This document shows positions 33,191 to 42,486 of a stretch of DNA of 64,000 bases, in pieces. The DNA lies in contig JAZTXD010000078.1 in NCBI GenBank assembly GCA_045636265.1, positions 62,001 to 126,000 of the forward strand, given 5' to 3'. The position numbers were made by a program, and so were the translations under genes. Position 1 is the first letter of the stretch, and each line of letters starts with the position of its first letter. Source of the stretch: Flemingiibacterium sp045636265 (lineage in GTDB: Bacteria > Bacillota > Clostridia > Oscillospirales > CAG-272). The notes beneath the pieces are model-generated. The model did not search any database, was not told the origin of the DNA, and worked only from the letters and a program-made list of their open reading frames with translations.

Positions 33191-33880
33191 TTACTTTAAA
33201 TCATGCGGCAGACACATATCACACGGTTCATACTCGCCGTTTTCAAGCTCTTCAATCGTCATCCGACGAATATTGTTTTTTCCCTTTACAAAAATGCATT
33301 TTTCTTCGTGATACTTATTTCCGGCTGAAGTCAAATAGTATTCGCCATAATAGTGGTGTTCCTTTTGAATGGCGTTAAATACTGTTAAACCGATTGCAGA
33401 TACTATAAGCAGAGCGACTACAATGCTGACAACCTTTCTATGGCTCTTGATAGTATTGAGAGCTTTACGACCAATACCGTTGCTTAAAATATAATGGGTA
33501 AATTCGTTCGCTTCATATTCCTCAACAACATCTTTTCCTATAACGGGATAGGAGGAAAGATGTCCACAGTATATGTGCCCCTCCTCGTGAGCCAACACCA
33601 AGCGTTTTTCATCATCAGAAAGGTCTTCGTGCAAAAAAACGAGTCGCCGTTGCTTATCAGCAAAGGTAAAGCCTTTTGATTTGTCTATAGCTTCTTCAAT
33701 ACCCAATGCTTCAATTAACGTGGTTACGTTTTCATCATTGAATATATGGTTATATTCAATGATGGTATATCCTTGCAACTTGATGATTCGACATAAATCT
33801 TCAAGTGTCACCTCATTCAAGTTATATTCGATGAGAAACGCTCTCGCTTTTGCTTTAATGTCATTCTTCATTGATATCAT
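33191..33880 (-). CDS. ImmA/IrrE-type metallopeptidase with membrane helix (229 aa)
   Basis: Zinc peptidase-like protein of the ImmA/IrrE family, which inactivates XRE-type repressors in mobile elements and DNA-damage responses. The motif is VLAHEEGHIYCGH (about residues 90-102), with the HExxH-type His pair. A membrane helix lies at about 148-168. The C-terminal ~50 residues carry a small Cys/His module (YHEEKC...PCDMC). The start overlaps the XRE gene by 20 bases, giving the classic regulator-peptidase pair. It likely controls the Ubl operon by cleaving or blocking the XRE protein on a membrane-linked cue. Confidence 0.88.
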   Translation of the reverse strand: MISMKNDIKAKARAFLIEYNLNEVTLEDLCRIIKLQGYTIIEYNHIFNDENVTTLIEALGIEEAIDKSKGFTFADKQRRLVFLHEDLSDDEKRLVLAHEEGHIYCGHLSSYPVIGKDVVEEYEANEFTHYILSNGIGRKALNTIKSHRKVVSIVVALLIVSAIGLTVFNAIQKEHHYYGEYYLTSAGNKYHEEKCIFVKGKNNIRRMTIEELENGEYEPCDMCLPHDLK

Positions 33881-34418
33881 TTTTTTGGATAGACCTTAAT
33901 GCTTTCATAGCTTCAACATCCTTGGAAGAAGGTATAGCATTCAACAAGCTGATTCCGCCAAAAGATTTTACGACGGCTTCACTGGGGAGTTGTGTGCACC
34001 TCGCATACTCTACCATAATCATTGAATTGATTGCTTGTTTGGCTTTCTCATCCAGGTATTCAAGAATATCCTCTGCTTGATTTCCCAAAATTGAGCTGAG
34101 ACCGAAACTGGAATAGTCCATACCATCATTAAACCGAATAACTAACTCCTTGGGAAATAAGGAAAGCATACGCAGCATTTTATGTGTTTTTTGATTGTGA
34201 TCAAAAAACAACACTAAAGAAAGATATGTGCTCCACGACATTCTTCTGACTTTACGTTCAATCGCACTGTAAGTTTGGCGAGAAACGCCTATAAGATTTG
34301 CCAATTCTTCTTGTGATATTTCCGCGTGTGTTCTTAGTGCAGGCAAGTTTGGCGTAAGTGTTGCAATAAACTCGTCCTTTTCTGCATCAGTCAGCAACCA
34401 TTTTGATACAGATTCCAT
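33861..34418 (-). CDS. XRE-family regulator of the Ubl operon (185 aa)
   Basis: The N-terminal helix-turn-helix (about residues 28-85) has LRTHAEISQEELANLIGVSR and the recognition helix QTYSAIERKVR. The remaining ~100 residues are a helical effector or dimerisation region of unknown family. It is the first gene of the operon, coupled to the ImmA/IrrE gene. A strong promoter lies 89 bases upstream with direct TGACAA repeats over the -35, a plausible self-operator. Repressor is likelier than activator given the near-consensus promoter. Confidence 0.88.
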   Translation of the reverse strand: MESVSKWLLTDAEKDEFIATLTPNLPALRTHAEISQEELANLIGVSRQTYSAIERKVRRMSWSTYLSLVLFFDHNQKTHKMLRMLSLFPKELVIRFNDGMDYSSFGLSSILGNQAEDILEYLDEKAKQAINSMIMVEYARCTQLPSEAVVKSFGGISLLNAIPSSKDVEAMKALRSIQKNDINEE

Positions 34419-34506
34419 CTAAAGACTCCCTTCCTCATAGTTTAGTTTATTGATTTTATAAAACATTTAAATTGATAACAAAGTAAGATTCACAACTATA
34501 TATATG

Positions 34507-34535
34507 ATTATACACCATGTTGTCAGATTTGTCAA
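34507..34535 (-). promoter_or_regulatory. Promoter of the Ubl conjugation operon
   Basis: On the minus strand, TTGACA (complement of 34530-34535) and TATAAT (34507-34512) have a 17-base spacer. TGACAA occurs twice, at the -35 and ten bases on, as a possible operator for the XRE protein. Confidence 0.82.
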
Positions 34536-34775
34536 TATGCTATCAAAAAAAGAATAAAAATGTCGCAAAAACGTCGTAGATTTTACATTACAATCTGAAT
34601 TGCCATCGTTTTTTATTTTAACCGTAACATCTTCTATCAACATACCTCTAAATTTTTACGCGGGGCAATTCCATATTTTTCTATAAAAAAAGTGAATCAT
34701 TTTAGAATCGGGCGAATCAATGTACAATTTTAACTTAATGGTATTTGTAAAACGCCCAAAAGCGTAAAACACAAA

Positions 34776-35064
34776 ATAGGATTTTAGTCCCACGATCTCG
34801 CCGCAGCGACAGCCGGTGAACAACACAACTTCGATCACAGCACGGATAGTGTAGCGTCTCACTTTCAAGCGCTGTGAGCGTCCGATGTCATCCTCGATAT
34901 ATTCGAGCTTGTACGCGGAGCGGAGCACAAGTCGTATACCGCTTGACTGTGCTTGCGGCGAGATTTCCTTCGCGTCCGTCAAATCTCTTTTTCGCGGTGG
35001 AGAGATACTGAATAAATTGCTGAATATGGGAGATACCGTTTGGTCTTAAAATAATGCTTGCCAT
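34776..35064 (-). pseudogene. Tyrosine integrase relic
   Basis: Starts MASIILRPNG after a good GGAGG, then loses most of the arm-binding domain. The remaining frame keeps the core-binding segment (NLAASTVKRY), then shifts to YKLEYIEDDIGRSQRL and FTGCRCGEIVGLK, the first catalytic box. The His-x-x-Arg and Tyr parts are missing. Several deletions and frameshifts mean it is inactive. The rest of 34419-35269 holds the operon promoter at the left and no further gene. Confidence 0.75.
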
Positions 35065-35269
35065 AGATTTCCCTCCTTGATGGCTAAGATTATGCACCTC
35101 AGAAATGAACGAATCGTTATTTCTTCCCAAGGGTAGAACCGATAGCCTCTACCATTTGCAGACTGCGACATTTGAAACCTATGTACTAAACTATGTACTG
35201 GCGTCTACCATCGGCAAATTCAGTGTAAGGAGCAAAACAAAAAATCCGCACCTCAAAGTGCGGAAAAAG

Positions 35270-36802
35270 TCAGTGAATACAAAGAAAAATCGGGAATCGT
35301 AAGATTCCCGATCCTGGTCTAACACCTTTAGTTATATCCGAACTTTTTAGATCTGAAAACAGAACTGTTTTTGCATCACGTTTGTAGTTGAATGTGAAAA
35401 GAAGACGGTCGTTATAAACGAATATGGCATTGACGAAGGTATCGATCAATCGTTTGCGCTGTTCCAACACTGTTATGTCGTATTCGCGCATACGCTCGAA
35501 CCAAAATCTCACTTGTTCCTCGGTAAGTAGTGGACGCTTCATCTTTTCTTTAATGATCTCTGTTTCAATGTTGCGGTGCTTTTCTTCAAGCGCATCCAAT
35601 CGTTTCTTGGTCATAGGGGTAATGATACCTTGTTCAATGGCATTCAGCATATTGTTGATTGCCTTTTTCGCTTCGGCAAGCTCGTGTTCAAGATGGGGAA
35701 TAACAGTGTTTTCTTTTTGCTGAAACTCCATAAACATATGAACAATATCGTCAATCAGGTTATCATCGTGTAGTGCCTTTCTTATTTCCTCCACGACAAT
35801 ATCCTCGATCCAAGCCTTGCGTAGAGGTTTCATATGACAACCTGTATGTTTTTTTGCGCTGACACACTTGTAATAATGATACACCTGCTTGGTTGCACTT
35901 GTGCCGGATTCTCCCACCATTAAGGACTTACATTCACCACAGAACAATTTTGTAGTGAGAATATAATCGTCTTCTGCTTTGTGACGAGCGGGAGCTTTTT
36001 TGTTTTTAGCGATTTTCTCTTGAACTCGGTCAAACAAATCTTTTGGAACGATAGCAGGGATACCATCGGGGACAACGATATCACGATAAATGTATTCGCC
36101 TATATAACGTCGATTTTTTAAAAGACTTGCCACGTTGTCTATACTGATACGACCGCCGCGCGTATTCTTGACTTCGTGCTGATTCAGTATAGCGGCAATC
36201 TCACTCATTGTCATACCTTCATCATAGTTTTGATATGCTTCTAAAACAAAAGGTGCGGTAAGCGGATCGATATGATAATTTTGTTCCTTGTCGGTCGTAT
36301 ATCCGATAGGAAGTGTGCCGCCGTTATATTTGCATTTCAGCGCGTTCTCGGTGTGTCCGCGAATAACCTTTTCGGATAGATCGGCAGAGTAGTATTCCGC
36401 CATACCTTCAAGTACGGATTCCAAAAGAATACCTTCAGAGCCTTCGGAGATAGATTCTGTCGCTGACATAACCTTAACGCCATTGCGCTTTAGAACCGCT
36501 TTGTAGTTTGCGGAGTCGTAACGGTTACGTGCAAAACGGTCGAGTTTCCATACGATGGCTAAATCGAAGTTGCGCTTTGCGCTGTCCTTAATCATCTTTT
36601 GAAAATCGGGGCGTTTATCTGTCTTAGCAGAGAAGGCACGGTCAATATACTCACCAACTACCGAGATATCATTCTTTCGCGCAAAGGCATAACACTCGCG
36701 AAGCTGACCTTCAATAGACTCTTCACGCTGATTTTCACTTGAATAACGCGCATATATCACGGCTCGCATAGAACTCTCGTTGTTTATTTTCTTCTTTGTC
36801 AT
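35270..36802 (-). CDS. Large serine recombinase (510 aa)
   Basis: Site-specific integrase/excisionase of the large serine family. The N-terminal catalytic domain has the nucleophile Ser in YARYSSENQ, then KTDKRPDFQKM and WKLDRFARNRYD. The recombinase domain follows (LPIGYT..., about 165-290). A zinc ribbon comes next (FCGECKSLM...YYKC...GCH), then a coiled coil (about 375-440). All expected parts are intact. It is usually found at the edge of conjugative or mobilizable elements and probably mobilises the neighbouring island. It is the leftmost intact gene of the 35-55 kb mobile region. Confidence 0.92.
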   Translation of the reverse strand: MTKKKINNESSMRAVIYARYSSENQREESIEGQLRECYAFARKNDISVVGEYIDRAFSAKTDKRPDFQKMIKDSAKRNFDLAIVWKLDRFARNRYDSANYKAVLKRNGVKVMSATESISEGSEGILLESVLEGMAEYYSADLSEKVIRGHTENALKCKYNGGTLPIGYTTDKEQNYHIDPLTAPFVLEAYQNYDEGMTMSEIAAILNQHEVKNTRGGRISIDNVASLLKNRRYIGEYIYRDIVVPDGIPAIVPKDLFDRVQEKIAKNKKAPARHKAEDDYILTTKLFCGECKSLMVGESGTSATKQVYHYYKCVSAKKHTGCHMKPLRKAWIEDIVVEEIRKALHDDNLIDDIVHMFMEFQQKENTVIPHLEHELAEAKKAINNMLNAIEQGIITPMTKKRLDALEEKHRNIETEIIKEKMKRPLLTEEQVRFWFERMREYDITVLEQRKRLIDTFVNAIFVYNDRLLFTFNYKRDAKTVLFSDLKSSDITKGVRPGSGILRFPIFLCIH

Positions 36803-36867
36803 GATATCACATCCTTTCTGCCAAGAGTATAACAGATACTAAATTTTCTTGCAAATGTGCGAGATAA

Positions 36868-37740
36868 TTATGCCGAAAATTTTTCAGTAATTTGTTTTTT
36901 GATTCTCTCAATACGCTTTCTGATACCGCTTGCATTGGCATATCCGTAATCTTTTGCAAGCGCAGTATAGGTCTCTCCATTGGCATGGCGCACCAAGAGC
37001 TCACGATCTTCGGGTGAAAGTAAAGCAAGACATTGTTCAAGATACACTTTGTCGATGACCTCGGAGGTAACGTCTGTTGCATCATCCAAAGGATATGGTG
37101 TATATTGACCGCTTGCATCTTTGGGCCCACCGCGCTCAATAGATACCTTTTCTACAAGCTGACCGCCGCTCATGTGCTCAATTTTGCGCTTAGCGTTTTG
37201 CAGAGAGTAATTGTTAGGCTTGCCATGATTGTAGTCCGAATAGTCGGGCAACTCTTTGAAAATCTCTGCGATCTGAGGAAGATTCATCAAATAAGCGTTT
37301 ATATCCCACTCGCGTTTCAAAAGCTCATCAATATTATCCTCGGTATATCCCTTGTCTGCCATTGCTTTGATCAGCGCATCACGAACCTCGGGTGTGCCTT
37401 GGATAAGGGTAGTGTAATAAGTAACGGTATCGTAAAACGCTTTATAAAACAACATCAGCGGATTATCTTCGCCCGAAAAGTGTGATGGCGGAAACGCCAA
37501 ACTCAAATCGTGGCGCGTATCCATACTTGTCGCTTTAACCATCTGCACAAGATCCTTAAGATATTTTACCACCTCTGGCGGCATTTCTTTAAGAGGAAGG
37601 GAGACTGCGATATTAGATATGTCAAGCGCATCGTCTCTGTTTTTATCTACGACCTCCTGCACAGTTCCGTTACCAATCGTGTTTACAAGCGCAGTTACAA
37701 ATTCATCCGCACTTTGTTGAATAGTTCTTTCTTCTGCCAA
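36868..37740 (-). CDS. Hypothetical protein with C-terminal sigma-4-like HTH (290 aa)
   Basis: Unrecognised helical protein. The last ~60 residues (LSPEDRELLVRHANGETYTA and on) resemble region 4 of sigma factors or related helix-turn-helix units, while sigma region 2 is absent. Start TTG 37740 follows AGGAGG at eight bases. It lies between the recombinase and the LexA-like gene on the same strand, five bases from the latter, so a role in element regulation or excision is likely. Confidence 0.7.
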   Translation of the reverse strand: MAEERTIQQSADEFVTALVNTIGNGTVQEVVDKNRDDALDISNIAVSLPLKEMPPEVVKYLKDLVQMVKATSMDTRHDLSLAFPPSHFSGEDNPLMLFYKAFYDTVTYYTTLIQGTPEVRDALIKAMADKGYTEDNIDELLKREWDINAYLMNLPQIAEIFKELPDYSDYNHGKPNNYSLQNAKRKIEHMSGGQLVEKVSIERGGPKDASGQYTPYPLDDATDVTSEVIDKVYLEQCLALLSPEDRELLVRHANGETYTALAKDYGYANASGIRKRIERIKKQITEKFSA

Positions 37741-37745
37741 TAGTT

Positions 37746-38360
37746 TTACCTCCTGTTAATTCTTTTCAAAACGTGCTCTGCCACGCCTTGAATGATAATG
37801 TTATCGTAGATCTGATTTGGATAGCTCTCCTTATCTTCATTCTCTGCAATCAATATAACCTTGCGCTTGGAGCGATCATAGGATAGTGTTTTGAGAGTAG
37901 CCGAGTCATCGATCAATGCAACTACGATATCTCCCTCATTAGCGGTGTTCTGCTTACGGATCAACACTAAGTCGCCGCTATCGATTCCTGCGTTAATCAT
38001 AGAATGACCTTTTGCTCGAAGCCAAAAGTATTCGCCTTTGCCGATGAAATCGGTTGGAATCGGTAAAGAATCATCGTACTGCTCCTCTGCATAGATCGGA
38101 GAGCCGCAGGCGATATCACCGCTGATTGGTGCGTGGAACTTGCCTTGCAGTTCTTCAATGTAGGGTGTAATGATGTGTCGCCCGTCAAAATACAGTTTGT
38201 CCATTTCTGTCATACGGTGCAGATATTTGTGTACCGTTCCCACCGCCAAAGAGAGGCTTCGCGAGATCTCCGCAATCGTCGGAGAGTAGCTGTTTTCGTT
38301 GTAATATTCGTCTACAAAGGCGATAATCCTCTGCATCGTTTCTTCGCTTAAATATCGCAT
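37746..38360 (-). CDS. LexA-type self-cleaving repressor (204 aa)
   Basis: An N-terminal winged helix (YSPTIAEISRSLSLAVGTVHKY) is joined to an S24 peptidase domain. The catalytic Ser is in KGHSMINAGI and the Lys in SATLKTL. The predicted cleavage bond is Cys-Gly in DIACGSP, versus Ala-Gly in standard LexA. It probably couples the recombinase module to the SOS response. Its own promoter is at 38403-38431. Confidence 0.88.
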   Translation of the reverse strand: MRYLSEETMQRIIAFVDEYYNENSYSPTIAEISRSLSLAVGTVHKYLHRMTEMDKLYFDGRHIITPYIEELQGKFHAPISGDIACGSPIYAEEQYDDSLPIPTDFIGKGEYFWLRAKGHSMINAGIDSGDLVLIRKQNTANEGDIVVALIDDSATLKTLSYDRSKRKVILIAENEDKESYPNQIYDNIIIQGVAEHVLKRINRR

Positions 38361-38402
38361 ATGTGTACCTCAACGCATAAATGAAAATATATTCGCGATA
38401 GA

Positions 38403-38431
38403 ATTATAGCATACTTTTGAGAGTTTGTCAA
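38403..38431 (-). promoter_or_regulatory. Promoter of the LexA-like/recombinase genes
   Basis: Minus-strand TTGACA (38426-38431) and TATAAT (38403-38408) with a 17-base spacer. Confidence 0.78.
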
Positions 38432-38562
38432 TAGGGCAGCGATATTTTTAGCATTGAGCTTTAGCATTGAAAAATAGTGAAAATAGTGGACGCAATTTTC
38501 GCAATCGCAAACTTTCTGTTTGAAAGCGAAAACCAAAAATTCGACAATTTTATATATAACCC

Positions 38563-38591
38563 TTGAAATTTTTGCCTCATTATGTTATAAT
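38563..38591 (+). promoter_or_regulatory. Promoter of the type III restriction island
   Basis: TTGAAA (38563-38568) and TATAAT (38586-38591), 17-base spacer, 42 bases before the XRE gene. It is divergent from the LexA-like promoter. Confidence 0.75.
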
Positions 38592-38633
38592 GTATACTGT
38601 ATTATTATTTCATTTGTTTTTTAGGAGTGTAAT

Positions 38634-38846
38634 ATGGCTGCAAGTTATAAAAAACTCTGGAAATTGCTGATTGACCGTGATATGAAGAAGAAAGATCTTC
38701 GTGAACTGACTAAACTCAGCTCCTCAACCATTGCCAAAATGACAAAGAATGAACCCGTTAGTACCGACGTCCTTATTAAAATCTGCTCGGTACTTAATTG
38801 TGATGTCGGAGATATTATGGAGATCGTTCCCGATAGTAAGGAGTGA
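38634..38846 (+). CDS. Small XRE regulator of the restriction island (70 aa)
   Basis: Single-domain Cro/C1-like DNA-binding protein (LRELTKLSSSTIAKMTKNEP as the HTH). It resembles the short controller proteins in front of restriction-modification operons. TAGGAG precedes the ATG and its end overlaps the helicase ribosome site. It likely tunes expression of the following eight genes. Confidence 0.88.
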   Translation: MAASYKKLWKLLIDRDMKKKDLRELTKLSSSTIAKMTKNEPVSTDVLIKICSVLNCDVGDIMEIVPDSKE

Positions 38847-38848
38847 TT

Positions 38849-41800
38849 ATGGAGCTTTTAGATAATGTAAATAAAACGCTCAAAGACGATTTGAGTGATA
38901 CAATACGGGAAGGAAGTCGCGTGTCTATTGCTGCGGCGTGCTTCTCTATGTATGCTTTTCAAGAACTGAAAAAGCAGCTTGAAGGTATTGACGAGTTAAG
39001 ATTTATATTTACCTCTCCAACCTTTACCACCGAGAAAACGAAAAAGGAAAGCCGTGAATTCTACATTCCAAGACTGAGCCGCGAGAAGAGCTTATATGGA
39101 ACAGAGTTTGAGGTTCGTCTGCGCAATGAGCTTACGCAGAAAGCGATTGCCAAGGAATGTGCAGAATGGATCAGGAGCAAGGTTGCGTTCAAGTCCAACA
39201 TTACTGGCGAAATGCTGATGGGCTTTGCAAATGTCGATGAGACAAGCTATTCGCCCATCAATGGCTTTACAACGGTTGACCTCGGTTGTGAGCGCGGAAA
39301 CAATATGTTCACTGCTATTATGAAGACCTCTGCTGTTGAAAATAGTCGTTATTACCTCAGTAAATTTGATGAGATTTGGAGTGACCCTTCTCGCCTTCAG
39401 GACGTAACAGAAGAGGTTATCGAGAGCATTTCTACGGCATACAACGAGAACTCTCCCGACTTCATTTACTTTGTAACGTTGTTCAATATTTTCAGCGAGT
39501 TTCTTGAGGATATTTCCGAGGACGTTCTTCCCAATGAAGCTACCGGATTCAAGGAAAGCAAGATTTGGAGCATGCTCTACAACTTCCAAAGAGATGCCGT
39601 TCTTGCAATCATCAATAAGCTTGAAAAATTCAACGGTTGTATTCTTGCGGACAGCGTAGGTCTCGGTAAAACATTTACCGCTCTGGCTGTTATCAAATAC
39701 TACGAGAACAGAAACAAGTCCGTTCTTGTTCTTTGTCCCAAAAAGCTTTCAAACAACTGGAACACCTTCAAGGACAACTACCTTAATAACCCTATCGCAT
39801 CGGATAGACTGCGCTACGACGTGCTTTATCACACCGACCTTTCGAGAACTCACGGAACGTCGAACGGTCTTGATCTTGACCGCTTGAATTGGGGCAACTA
39901 CGACTTGGTGGTTATTGATGAATCGCACAACTTCCGCAACGGAGGAAAATCCGACATTGAAAATGAGAAAGAAAATCGTTACCTCAGACTGCTCAACAAG
40001 GTTATCCGTCAAGGAGTTAAGACTAAGGTTTTGATGCTCTCGGCAACTCCGGTTAATAACCGCTTCAACGATCTTAAAAACCAGCTTGCGCTTGCCTACG
40101 AGGGCAATTCCTCTCTAATTAACGGAAAGCTCAATACAAAGAACTCCATTGAAGAGATCTTCCGTCAGGCACAGCGAGCATTCAATGCTTGGAGCAAGCA
40201 GGAGCCTCAAAATAGAACAACCGAAAATCTTCTTAAGATGCTCGACTTTGATTTCTTTGAGGTTCTTGACTCGGTAACGATTGCACGTTCCAGAAAGCAC
40301 ATTGAAAAATACTACGATACAACCGACGTGGGCTCGTTCCCACAGCGCCTCAGACCGATATCGCTCTATCCTCCGCTCACCGACTTGGAGGGTGCTATAA
40401 ACTACAACGAGATATTCGAGCAGCTTATGCTTCTGAATCTCGCAATCTACACTCCCTCTCACTACATACTTGACAGCAAGAAAATCAAGTACGCTGAGCT
40501 CTATGACGATGAGAGAGTCAGCGTAGGATTTACACAGGCGAACCGTGAGCAAGGTATTCGCCGCTTGATGGCTATCAATTTGATGAAGCGTATGGAAAGC
40601 TCTGTGGCTTCCTTCAGACTCACACTCGGCAGAATTGATGACCTGATTAAAACCACTATTGAAACAATTGACAACTTTAATAAGTACGCTGATACGCAGC
40701 TTAATCTTGAGGATATTTCTCACCTTACCGACTTTGACTTCGATGATCAGAACGCCGATGAGCTCTTCTCGTTTGGCAAAAAAGTTAAAATCAGTCTGGG
40801 AGATATGGACTATCTCTCATGGCGAAGAGATTTGAACAAGGATAAAGAAATCCTTGACTTGCTTACCGTAATGGTGGCGGACATTACTCCCGAGCACGAT
40901 AGTAAGCTTCAAGAGCTGTTTGACGTCCTCAAGAACAAGATTGAGAACCCCATCAATCCCGATAACCGCAAGGTGATTATCTTCACTGCGTTCTCGGATA
41001 CGGCAGAATATCTGTACGAGAACGTAAGCAAGTACATTCTCAAGAAATTCCGCTTGAATACGGCTATGGTTACGGGCTCGGTTGAGGGACGCTCAACTGT
41101 ACCGCGCCTGCGCTGTGATCTTAACAATGTTCTAACGTGCTTCTCACCCATATCCAAGGGTAAGGCGCTTTTGATGCCGAATGATAATACCGAGATTGAC
41201 GTGCTCATCGCAACAGACTGTATCTCGGAAGGTCAGAACCTTCAGGACTGCGATTTCCTCATCAACTACGATATTCACTGGAACCCCGTTCGTATTATTC
41301 AGCGATTCGGACGTATCGACCGTATTGGCAGTAAGAATGAGCGCATCCAGCTTGTGAACTTCTGGCCCGATGTTACTCTTGACGAATATATCGACCTCAA
41401 GGCGCGTGTTGAAACTCGTATGAAGATCGTTGACATGACGGCGACCGGTGATGACAACATCCTTGCTGAGGAAAAGGCAGAGCTTGAATACAGAAAAGCT
41501 CAGCTCAAGCGCTTGCAGGAAGAGGTTGTTGACATTGAGGAAATGTCCAGCGGTATTTCAATTATGGATCTCGGTCTTAATGAGTTCCGCCTTGACTTGC
41601 TTGAATACGTAAAGACAAATCCCGATCTTGATAAGACTCCGTTTGGACTTCATGCAGTAGCAGAAGCAAAAGAGGATTGTCCTCCCGGTGTCGTATTTAT
41701 CTTAAAGAATCGCTCCAACAGCGTAAATATCGATAATCAGAACAGACTCCATCCGTTCTATATGGTTTATATCAGCGAGGACGGAGAGGTCGTCTGTGAT

Positions 41801-42469
41801 CACTTGTCTCCAAAGGCTATGCTTGATAAGCTTAGATTCCTTTGCAAAGGCAAGACGGCTCCCGTTCCGGAGCTTTACCGTCAGTTCAATAAGGAAACAA
41901 AGGACGGACGTGATATGGCGGACATCTCAGCATTGCTTGGCGATGCAATTTCCTCCGTCATTCAAACCAAGGAAGAAAGCGAGATTGACGCATTTCTTGG
42001 TGGCAGTCAGATGAGTTTCCTTTCAAATGAAATCAAGGGACTTGATGACTTCGAACTTATCTGCTTCCTCGTTATTAAAGAGCCAAGCACTCCAATCGTA
42101 AAAAAGACTCCGTTCAGATTGGTTGTTGCAGGCGGTCGCGAGTTCGAGAACTACAAGCTTCTTTCAACTCAGCTCGACAAGTATCTCCCCGACATCATCA
42201 AAACCCATGACATTATCATTCTCAGCGGTTGCGCTAAAGGTGCCGATAGTCTGGGTGAGCAGTATGCTCGTGAGCACGGATTTGCGATTGAACAGCATCC
42301 GGCTGCCTGGGAGCGTTACGGCAATGCTGCAGGCCCTATCAGAAACAAGGAAATGACAGGTGTAGCAGATGCAGTTGTTGTTTTCTGGGATGGAAAGTCC
42401 AGAGGAAGCAGAAGTATGATCAACTGCGCCAAGGAACAAGGCATTCCTTGCAAGATCGTAAGATACTAA
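38849..42469 (+). CDS. PLD-like/SNF2 helicase with C-terminal SLOG (DUF2493) domain (1206 aa)
   Basis: Large helicase of the kind found with type III restriction genes. The N-terminal ~150 residues resemble the phospholipase-D-like domain of such helicases. The SNF2 core has Walker A ADSVGLGKTFT, DESH in VVIDESHNFRNGG, SATPVNN, and motif VI in QRFGRIDRIGS. The last ~120 residues (LVVAGGREFENY, LSGCAKGADSLGE, WDGKSRGS) are a DUF2493/YpsA-type SLOG domain, a nucleotide-binding Rossmann fold. ATG 38849 follows AAGGAG at five bases. Likely a DNA translocase or sensor of the island. Confidence 0.88.
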   Translation: MELLDNVNKTLKDDLSDTIREGSRVSIAAACFSMYAFQELKKQLEGIDELRFIFTSPTFTTEKTKKESREFYIPRLSREKSLYGTEFEVRLRNELTQKAIAKECAEWIRSKVAFKSNITGEMLMGFANVDETSYSPINGFTTVDLGCERGNNMFTAIMKTSAVENSRYYLSKFDEIWSDPSRLQDVTEEVIESISTAYNENSPDFIYFVTLFNIFSEFLEDISEDVLPNEATGFKESKIWSMLYNFQRDAVLAIINKLEKFNGCILADSVGLGKTFTALAVIKYYENRNKSVLVLCPKKLSNNWNTFKDNYLNNPIASDRLRYDVLYHTDLSRTHGTSNGLDLDRLNWGNYDLVVIDESHNFRNGGKSDIENEKENRYLRLLNKVIRQGVKTKVLMLSATPVNNRFNDLKNQLALAYEGNSSLINGKLNTKNSIEEIFRQAQRAFNAWSKQEPQNRTTENLLKMLDFDFFEVLDSVTIARSRKHIEKYYDTTDVGSFPQRLRPISLYPPLTDLEGAINYNEIFEQLMLLNLAIYTPSHYILDSKKIKYAELYDDERVSVGFTQANREQGIRRLMAINLMKRMESSVASFRLTLGRIDDLIKTTIETIDNFNKYADTQLNLEDISHLTDFDFDDQNADELFSFGKKVKISLGDMDYLSWRRDLNKDKEILDLLTVMVADITPEHDSKLQELFDVLKNKIENPINPDNRKVIIFTAFSDTAEYLYENVSKYILKKFRLNTAMVTGSVEGRSTVPRLRCDLNNVLTCFSPISKGKALLMPNDNTEIDVLIATDCISEGQNLQDCDFLINYDIHWNPVRIIQRFGRIDRIGSKNERIQLVNFWPDVTLDEYIDLKARVETRMKIVDMTATGDDNILAEEKAELEYRKAQLKRLQEEVVDIEEMSSGISIMDLGLNEFRLDLLEYVKTNPDLDKTPFGLHAVAEAKEDCPPGVVFILKNRSNSVNIDNQNRLHPFYMVYISEDGEVVCDHLSPKAMLDKLRFLCKGKTAPVPELYRQFNKETKDGRDMADISALLGDAISSVIQTKEESEIDAFLGGSQMSFLSNEIKGLDDFELICFLVIKEPSTPIVKKTPFRLVVAGGREFENYKLLSTQLDKYLPDIIKTHDIIILSGCAKGADSLGEQYAREHGFAIEQHPAAWERYGNAAGPIRNKEMTGVADAVVVFWDGKSRGSRSMINCAKEQGIPCKIVRY

Positions 42470-42486
42470 AATAAGGAGACGTTGAA

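Noticed and set aside
34656..34775. Extension of the integrase relic
   Set aside because: Beyond GEIVGLK the sequence has no integrase similarity; it is AT-rich noise.
36807..37139. 110-residue minus frame overlapping the recombinase-HTH gap
   Set aside because: It lies almost wholly inside the 290-residue gene in another frame and lacks its own start signal.
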